The notes under the pieces: model-generated
What the model was told of the DNA's origin: nothing
The model's input: the letters and a program-made list of their open reading frames with translations, nothing else
Database searches by the model: none
Shown: positions 1-6,084 of the stretch, in pieces
How the letters are laid out: each line of letters starts with the position of its first letter
Numbering within the stretch: position 1 is the stretch's first letter
Assembly (NCBI GenBank): GCA_022615475.1
Contig: JAKEGQ010000165.1
Coordinates: forward strand, 1-6,084
Source of the DNA: Candidatus Methylomirabilota bacterium
GTDB taxonomy: Bacteria > Methylomirabilota > Methylomirabilia > Methylomirabilales > CSP1-5
Length of the DNA: 6,084 nucleotides
Direction of reading: 5' to 3'
Position numbers and translations under genes: made by a program

Positions 1-4
1 CCGG

Positions 5-45
5 AAAAGCATGATGCCCGGGAAGACCCTCCCGGGCATTCATGC
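5..45 (-). terminator. Intrinsic terminator closing the leftward operon
   Basis: Bases 14-23 (ATGCCCGGGA) and 30-39 (TCCCGGGCAT) form a perfect 10-bp GC-rich stem around a 6-base loop. The stem is extended by GCATG (9-13) pairing with CATGC (41-45), with one bulged base at 40. Read on the minus strand, the stem is followed at once by TTTT (8-5). It lies 22 bases past the YtxH-type gene stop at 68. There is no T-run on the plus-strand side, so the sequence supports leftward termination only. The T-run is short, but the stem is strong. Confidence 0.8.
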
Positions 46-67
46 GAAGGACGCGTCGCCCCGTCCA

Positions 68-361
68 TTACGAAGACGTTGTCAGCCTTGCCCGCTCGCG
101 CTGGAAGGCTTCCTTCCCCGCTTCGAGCGCGGAGAGGACGGCCTCACGGCCCTGGCCCATGGCATCTTCCACCCGGTCCCGAACCTCCTCGGCCACATCG
201 AGGGCCCGCTCTTGGATGTCCTCGGTAAACCGGCGGATCCGTACCCGGGTACGCCTTCCCGATTCCGGGGCGTAGAGCAGGGTGGTCAGCGCTCCACAGG
301 CCCCCCCGAGCAGAAACGCCAGCAGGACAGCCGCTCCACCAAGTCCACGGTCGTCGCTCAT
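68..361 (-). CDS. YtxH domain-containing small membrane protein
   Basis: A 97-residue protein with a glycine- and alanine-rich hydrophobic segment at about residues 8-29, followed by the LLYAPESGRRTR stretch (28-39). This matches the YtxH family signature of a membrane helix ending in L-x-AP-x-SG-x-x-x-R. The rest (about 40-92) is a charged, helix-prone tail rich in E, R and A that probably lies in the cytoplasm. I chose the ATG at 361 because AGGAGG lies nine bases upstream. A TTG at 367, which would add two residues, sits only three bases from that site. The ribosome binding site overlaps the stop of the DUF948 gene, so translation is probably coupled. In Bacillus the YtxH homologue is a stress-induced gene next to a DUF948 gene, the same pairing as here. 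No enzymatic role is known or suggested. Confidence 0.85.
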   Translation of the reverse strand: MSDDRGLGGAAVLLAFLLGGACGALTTLLYAPESGRRTRVRIRRFTEDIQERALDVAEEVRDRVEDAMGQGREAVLSALEAGKEAFQRERARLTTSS

Positions 362-367
362 CGACAA

Positions 368-790
368 TCACCTCCTCTTCAATAAGGTCCTCAGGATGAT
401 CCTCCGCAGGAGAGTCCAGCTACCCGTTTTGAGCCCAACCAGCATGGCCCCGAAGGAGAGGAGACGGGGATGGACTCCGGTCCGAATGATGTCGCTCGTG
501 TTGCGGAGGGTCTCCCCGAAACTCTCCAGGCCGTCAGCGATGTGACTCACCTTGTCCATGTTCTTGACGACACCGGTCGAGATCTCGTTCAGGTTCCTGG
601 CTGCCTCCCGGACCTCGGTGAGGGTGAGACGCACGTCCCCCTCCGTCGACTCAAGAAGCCTGTCGAGCCGGCTGAGCAGCTGTTGAACCTGGCGTACAAG
701 GGGGAACAGGGCGAATACCGCCGCCGAGACCGCGAGCGCGATAAAGCCGATCATGACGAGAATGATGATGACGGTTAGGTCCTCTCTCAT
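368..790 (-). CDS. DUF948 domain-containing membrane protein (YtxG-like)
   Basis: A 140-residue protein with an N-terminal membrane helix at about residues 5-29 (rich in I, V, L, A), then an amphipathic, probably coiled-coil region (about 33-100) with regularly spaced leucines, and a second weakly hydrophobic stretch (about 109-120) before a basic end, RRIILRTLLKRR. This layout and the length are typical of DUF948 proteins. The ATG at 790 overlaps the CoA-transferase stop in an ATGA, and GGGAG lies about seven to eight bases upstream, which supports this start and translational coupling. The YtxH-type gene follows after six bases. The family has no known biochemical activity. By analogy with ytxG-ytxH it may serve in envelope or stress physiology, which is inference from context. 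Confidence 0.85.
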   Translation of the reverse strand: MREDLTVIIILVMIGFIALAVSAAVFALFPLVRQVQQLLSRLDRLLESTEGDVRLTLTEVREAARNLNEISTGVVKNMDKVSHIADGLESFGETLRNTSDIIRTGVHPRLLSFGAMLVGLKTGSWTLLRRIILRTLLKRR

Positions 791-1971
791 GCGATGACTC
801 CCTGCTCTGTGAGCCCCGTGATGGCCTCTCCCTCAAGTCCCAGCCACGCCTTCAGCACCTCAGCCGTGTGTTCGCCGAGCCGTGGCGCCGGGCGGTTCAC
901 ACGGCTGGGGGTCCGCGAGAGCCTGAGGGGAGAGGACGGGATGCGCATGGAGCCGACCCCGGGATGATGGATGGTGGTGACCATTCCTCGGGCCTGAACC
1001 TGCGGGTCCGCCACCACCTGATCGATGGTGTTGATGGGGCCACACGGGATATCCGCCTTCTCCATGATCGCTAACCATTCTCGGACCGTTCGCGTCCTGG
1101 CGACCTCGGCGATGAGGGGTTGCAGCGCTCCGTGGTTTTCGGCGCGAAGGGCATTCGTGGCAAAGCGCCGGTCCTCGAGCAGGTCTTCACGACCAATGAC
1201 CCGGCAGAAACGCTCCCAATGGGGGGTCCCCACGGCAAAGATCACGTAGCCGTCCTTGGCCTCGAAGGCCTCAAAGGGGGCAATAGACGGATGCCGCGCA
1301 CCTAACGGTCCCGGGACCTCGCCGGTGGTCGTGTACCGGATGATCGCATTCTCCAGCAGGGCAACCTGACAATCGAGCATCCCGATGTCCACCATCTGTC
1401 CCTCGCCCGTGTGCTCACGGGCCTGGAGCGCGGCGAGGATCCCGATAGTCGTAAACAGGCCGCCGGCCAGATCCCCGACCGCCGGCCCGGTCTTCAAGGG
1501 CCTCCCTCCCGGCTCGCCCGTGATGGACATGACCCCGCCCATGCCTTGAATCACCATGTCATACGCCCCCCGCGTCCGGTAGGGCCCGGTCTGCCCAAAG
1601 CCGGAACACGCGGCATAGATCAATCTGGGGTTGCGCTTCGCCACTGTCTCGTAGCCGAGGCCGAGTCGGTCCATGGTCCCGGGACGAAAGTTCTCCACCA
1701 GGACGTCGGCCCGGGCGATGAGCGCGGCGGCCAGATCGCGTCCCCGCGGATCTTTGATGTTGAGGGCCACACTCTTCTTACCGCGGTTCAGGCTCGCGAA
1801 ATAGGCGCTCAGCCCCTCGAGGAACGGGCCGACACCCCGGGCCTCGTCGCCTGACGTGGGCTCCTCGATCTTCACCACCTCGGCCCCGAGATCCGCCAGG
1901 ATCATGGTGCAGTAGGGTCCCGCCAGGATCCGGGAGAAATCGATGACCTTCACGCCCTCGAGCGCCTGCAT
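787..1971 (-). CDS. CaiB/BaiF family (class III) CoA-transferase
   Basis: A full-length 394-residue class III CoA-transferase, which moves CoA between carboxylic acids in the cytoplasm through an aspartyl-CoA thioester. The N-terminal start is typical of the family (LEGVKVIDFSRILAGPY, then LADLGAEVVKIE at about 25-36). Other family stretches are LNRGKKSVALN (61-71), ENFRPG (93-98) and SGFGQTGPYR (123-132). The likely catalytic aspartate is D167 in GPAVGDLAGG. The segment after about 220 is the small domain, and the chain returns to the large domain near the end. The acid substrates cannot be read from sequence; related proteins act on succinate, glutarate, oxalate/formate, carnitine or bile acids. 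It lies 29 bases after clpB, and its stop overlaps the DUF948 start. Its best Shine-Dalgarno match (AGGGTGA) is about 12 bases from the ATG, so expression may lean on readthrough from clpB. Confidence 0.92.
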   Translation of the reverse strand: MQALEGVKVIDFSRILAGPYCTMILADLGAEVVKIEEPTSGDEARGVGPFLEGLSAYFASLNRGKKSVALNIKDPRGRDLAAALIARADVLVENFRPGTMDRLGLGYETVAKRNPRLIYAACSGFGQTGPYRTRGAYDMVIQGMGGVMSITGEPGGRPLKTGPAVGDLAGGLFTTIGILAALQAREHTGEGQMVDIGMLDCQVALLENAIIRYTTTGEVPGPLGARHPSIAPFEAFEAKDGYVIFAVGTPHWERFCRVIGREDLLEDRRFATNALRAENHGALQPLIAEVARTRTVREWLAIMEKADIPCGPINTIDQVVADPQVQARGMVTTIHHPGVGSMRIPSSPLRLSRTPSRVNRPAPRLGEHTAEVLKAWLGLEGEAITGLTEQGVIA

Positions 1972-1981
1972 GAGTTATGCC

Positions 1982-1999
1982 GTTCACCCTGAACCCTGA
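1982..1999. repeat. Short tandem heptad and inverted repeat in the clpB-caiB gap
   Basis: The plus strand carries ACCCTGA twice in direct tandem (1986-1992, 1993-1999). The overlapping GTTCA (1982-1986) and TGAAC (1990-1994) form a small inverted repeat around CCC. It fills most of the 29-base gap between clpB and the CoA-transferase. It also supplies the AGGGTGA that is the only Shine-Dalgarno-like sequence for the latter. The hairpin is too small to act as a terminator. It may be a remnant of a heptameric intergenic repeat, or chance. Confidence 0.45.
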
Positions 2000-2000
2000 C

Positions 2001-4598
<2,598 letters not shown>

Positions 4599-4628
4599 GC
4601 GTTCTTTCCTCTCAATAAGGGGATGGTA

Positions 4629-4658
4629 AGGCTAGCACGCTGCGAGAGCCCTTGTCAA
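4629..4658 (-). promoter_or_regulatory. Candidate sigma-70-type promoter of clpB operon
   Basis: Read leftward, a perfect TTGACA (-35) lies at 4658-4653. After an 18-base spacer comes TAGCCT (4634-4629), a poor -10 match with three of six bases. A start near 4622 would leave a leader of about two dozen bases ending in the GAGAGGA ribosome binding site. The weak -10 suggests low basal activity or an activator. No CIRCE operator (TTAGCACTC-N9-GAGTGCTAA) and no convincing sigma-32 promoter is visible, although clpB is often under such control. Confidence 0.4.
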
Positions 4659-4707
4659 TCGGCCCACCAGGCCCGCTCTTCGCAACCAGACCCGCTGGAC
4701 CGATTCG

Positions 4708-4737
4708 TTGACAACTCCTGTCTCCTCTCTCTATCAT
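4708..4737 (+). promoter_or_regulatory. Strong sigma-70-type promoter of the rightward operon
   Basis: TTGACA at 4708-4713 is a perfect -35 and TATCAT at 4732-4737 matches five of six bases of the -10 consensus, with an 18-base spacer. Transcription would start near 4744, about 43 bases before the URO-D-like gene ATG. The -35 itself sits in a small palindrome, GTTGACAAC (4707-4715). It diverges from the clpB promoter, with about 50 bases between the two -35 boxes, so the two units could influence each other. Confidence 0.7.
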
Positions 4738-4753
4738 AGGCCTCTATCATAGG
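4729..4753. repeat. Tandem 12-base repeat, each holding palindrome CTATCATAG; possible operator
   Basis: CTCTATCATAGG occurs at 4729-4740 and again at 4742-4753, a 13-base period. Each copy contains CTATCATAG (4731-4739 and 4744-4752), which is a palindrome around a central C. The first copy covers the -10 box and the second covers the expected transcription start, the usual place for a repressor site. Only the first copy has a -35 box at proper distance. Alternatively this is a recent slippage duplication of the -10 region with no regulatory meaning. Confidence 0.6.
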
Positions 4754-4786
4754 GGGACCAGGAGAGGCAGAGGGGTCAGGGTCGAG

Positions 4787-5773
4787 ATGACCAAGGCGGA
4801 GCGAATCCAGAGAGCCGTAGGGCGAAAGCCGGTGGACCGCCCTCCCGTGAGCTTTTGGCGTCACTTTCCCCACCTCGACGAGGATCCCTACGCGCTGGCC
4901 GAGGCGCTCCTCGCCTTTCACGCCCGATACGACCTCGATTTCATCAAGGTGATGCCCACCGGCGTCTACTGCGTCGAGGATTGGGGCTGCCGGGTCGCCT
5001 ACCAGGGGGACAACGATGGCTCGCGGGTCTGTGTTGATCACGCGGTCAGGCGCCCGGGTGACTGGGCGAACCTCCGCCCCCTCGATCCCGAGGCGGGGGC
5101 GTTGGGTCGGGAGCTCACGTGTCTTCGTCAGGTCGTGAAGGGGCGGCCCGATGACGCGCCGGTCCTTCAGACAGTCTTCAGCCCCCTCTCCATCGCGAAG
5201 AAGCTCGCCGGCGACGAACGATTTCTGGCGGACCTCCGGGAAAGACCCGCACTGATCCATGGGGCCCTCGAGGTGATCACCGAGACGATGAGTCGGTATG
5301 CGGCCGCCTGCCTGCAATCGGGAGGGGACGGAATCTTTTTCGCGACCCAGGTGGCATCGTCCGGTCTCTTGACCGCCGACGAGCATCACCGCTTTGCGGA
5401 ACCGTACGACCGACGGGTCCTGGAGCAGATGGCCGGGCGGAGTCCCTTTTCGGTACTCCACGTCCATGGCCTGAACATCCCATTCGACGTGATGGCAACC
5501 TATCCGGTTCCGGCCATCAACTGGCACGACCGGCGCACGCCGCCCTCCCTTCGTGAGGCACAGCAGCGCTATCGCGGCGCGGTTGTGGGGGGGCTCAATG
5601 AAGTCGAAACCCTTCGGGACGGGCCCGAGGGGGCCGTGCGGGCCCAGGTGAAGGATGCCCTGGGAGAGACGAGAGGTCTCGGGCATATCCTGGCCCCGGG
5701 GTGTGTCGTTCCTCTGGACGTTCCCGAGACCCATTTGAAGGCGATCCGAGCCGCTGTCGAGGACCTGCAATGA
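4787..5773 (+). CDS. URO-D superfamily protein (uroporphyrinogen decarboxylase-like), not HemE
   Basis: A 328-residue protein resembling the URO-D/cobamide-methyltransferase superfamily of TIM-barrel enzymes. It starts MTKAERIQRAVGRKPVDRPPVSFWRH, the family's typical opening. Other family-like segments are VMPTGVYCVEDWG (55-67), SPLSIAKKLAG (132-142), GGDGIFFATQ (179-188), FSVLHVHGLN (221-230) and GGLNE (268-272). The N-terminal arginine-rich active-site motif of true HemE (RQAGR type) is absent, so haem synthesis is unlikely. Related MtaA/MtbA methyltransferases bind zinc with HxC...C; here the pattern is H225-x-H227...C306. Transfer of a methyl group to or from a corrinoid, or a small-molecule decarboxylation, is possible but unproven, and no corrinoid protein gene is in view. 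The ATG at 4787 has AGGG about six bases upstream. The stop overlaps the next gene's ATG, so the two are translated together. Confidence 0.85.
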   Translation: MTKAERIQRAVGRKPVDRPPVSFWRHFPHLDEDPYALAEALLAFHARYDLDFIKVMPTGVYCVEDWGCRVAYQGDNDGSRVCVDHAVRRPGDWANLRPLDPEAGALGRELTCLRQVVKGRPDDAPVLQTVFSPLSIAKKLAGDERFLADLRERPALIHGALEVITETMSRYAAACLQSGGDGIFFATQVASSGLLTADEHHRFAEPYDRRVLEQMAGRSPFSVLHVHGLNIPFDVMATYPVPAINWHDRRTPPSLREAQQRYRGAVVGGLNEVETLRDGPEGAVRAQVKDALGETRGLGHILAPGCVVPLDVPETHLKAIRAAVEDLQ

Positions 5774-6084
5774 CCGGCCATTCGGTGGAAGAGGCGATCC
5801 GAGCCGTTCGCGAGGGGCGGATGGTGGTCCTGGCCGACGACGAGGCCAAGGAGAGTGAGGGGGTGTTGATCTTATCGGCCGAGCGGGCGACCCCCGAGGC
5901 GGTCAACTTCATGGCCCGGGAAGCCAGAGGGATCATCTGTGTTGCCCTCAACGGCGCGCGTCTCGACGCCCTCAAGATCCCCGTCATGGTCCCGGAGCGG
6001 CAGGGGTCCGGTGACATCACCTATTGTGTGTCGGTGGATGCCAGGGCGGGAACGACGACCGGCATCTCTGCCTTTGACCGGGCC
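5770..6084 (+). CDS. Divergent RibB (3,4-dihydroxy-2-butanone 4-phosphate synthase) homologue, 3' end beyond window
   Basis: An open frame begins at ATG 5770, overlapping the URO-D-like stop as ATGA, and runs 105 codons to the window edge without a stop. RibB makes the four-carbon precursor of riboflavin from ribulose 5-phosphate, with Mg2+. Family hallmarks are EEAIRAVREGRMVVLADDE (7-25), ESEG (28-31), TPEAVNFMAREARGIICVAL (41-60), LDALKIPVMV (65-74) and VSVDARAGTTTGISAFDRA (87-105). The ending resembles RibBA fusions, and whether a RibA domain follows is not visible. Two segments are unusual: the acidic loop is DDEAKESEGV, where the usual form is DDEDRENEGD, and the NT...GTAFTVS substrate segment is replaced by ERQGSGDITYCVS. 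The two loop glutamates (E28, E30) remain. It may be an active variant or a paralogue with another role. Confidence 0.85.
   Translation, partial: MTGHSVEEAIRAVREGRMVVLADDEAKESEGVLILSAERATPEAVNFMAREARGIICVALNGARLDALKIPVMVPERQGSGDITYCVSVDARAGTTTGISAFDRA

Noticed and set aside
4605..4640. A sigma-32 heat-shock promoter before clpB
   Set aside because: CCCCTTAT on the minus strand resembles the -10 element, but there is no CTTGAA-like -35 at the right distance, and the start site would fall within the ribosome binding site.
4626..4660. A CIRCE (HrcA) operator upstream of clpB
   Set aside because: GCGTGCTAG on the minus strand resembles one CIRCE half, but the other half is absent at the required nine-base spacing.
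4661..4674. Short GGCC-type inverted repeat (GGCCCACCAGGCCC)
   Set aside because: The arms are tiny and self-palindromic, there is no T-run, and such strings are expected by chance at this base composition.
4655..5770. A 371-codon minus-strand open frame antisense to the URO-D-like gene
   Set aside because: It mirrors the URO-D-like coding frame, has no family resemblance, and would run through the divergent promoter region. Codon-phase shadow in GC-rich DNA.
4787..5773. Annotation as hemE
   Set aside because: The HemE N-terminal arginine-rich active-site motif is missing, and the protein shows the HxH...C pattern closer to cobamide-methyltransferase relatives.

Overview
This is a GC-rich bacterial window whose genes have Shine-Dalgarno-type ribosome binding sites, tight spacing and four-base ATGA overlaps. 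No ribosomal RNA, tRNA, CRISPR array, insertion sequence or phage gene is visible. The organism cannot be named from the sequence. The gene mix (ClpB, a class III CoA-transferase, a URO-D-like protein and a divergent RibB homologue) would fit a high-GC environmental bacterium of a lineage such as NC10, Rokubacteria or Deltaproteobacteria, but that is only a guess. The genes look chromosomal and vertically evolved.

The left three quarters (about 5-4658) is one leftward transcription unit. A plausible sigma-70-type promoter (TTGACA at 4653-4658) reads into clpB, the disaggregase. It is followed after 29 bases by a CaiB/BaiF family CoA-transferase, then by a DUF948 membrane protein whose ATG overlaps the transferase stop, then by a YtxH-type small membrane protein whose ribosome binding site overlaps the DUF948 stop. 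The unit ends at a strong intrinsic terminator (stem 9-45, T-run at 5-8 read leftward). The DUF948-YtxH pair resembles the ytxG-ytxH stress genes of Bacillus. Its placement behind clpB suggests a protein-damage or envelope-stress operon with a metabolic enzyme inserted in it.

The right quarter (4708-6084) is a divergent rightward unit. A near-consensus promoter (TTGACA, 18-base spacer, TATCAT) is overlaid by two tandem copies of a 9-base palindrome, CTATCATAG, which could be an operator. It drives a URO-D superfamily protein that is not HemE and has a HxH...C version of the metal-binding pattern of cobamide methyltransferases. Its stop overlaps the start of a RibB (DHBP synthase) homologue that runs off the window end. 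That RibB copy keeps much of the family framework but is altered in the acidic catalytic loop and in the substrate-binding segment.

The most interesting points are the coupled URO-D-like/variant RibB pair and its palindrome-marked promoter. No complete new defence or mobile system is evident.
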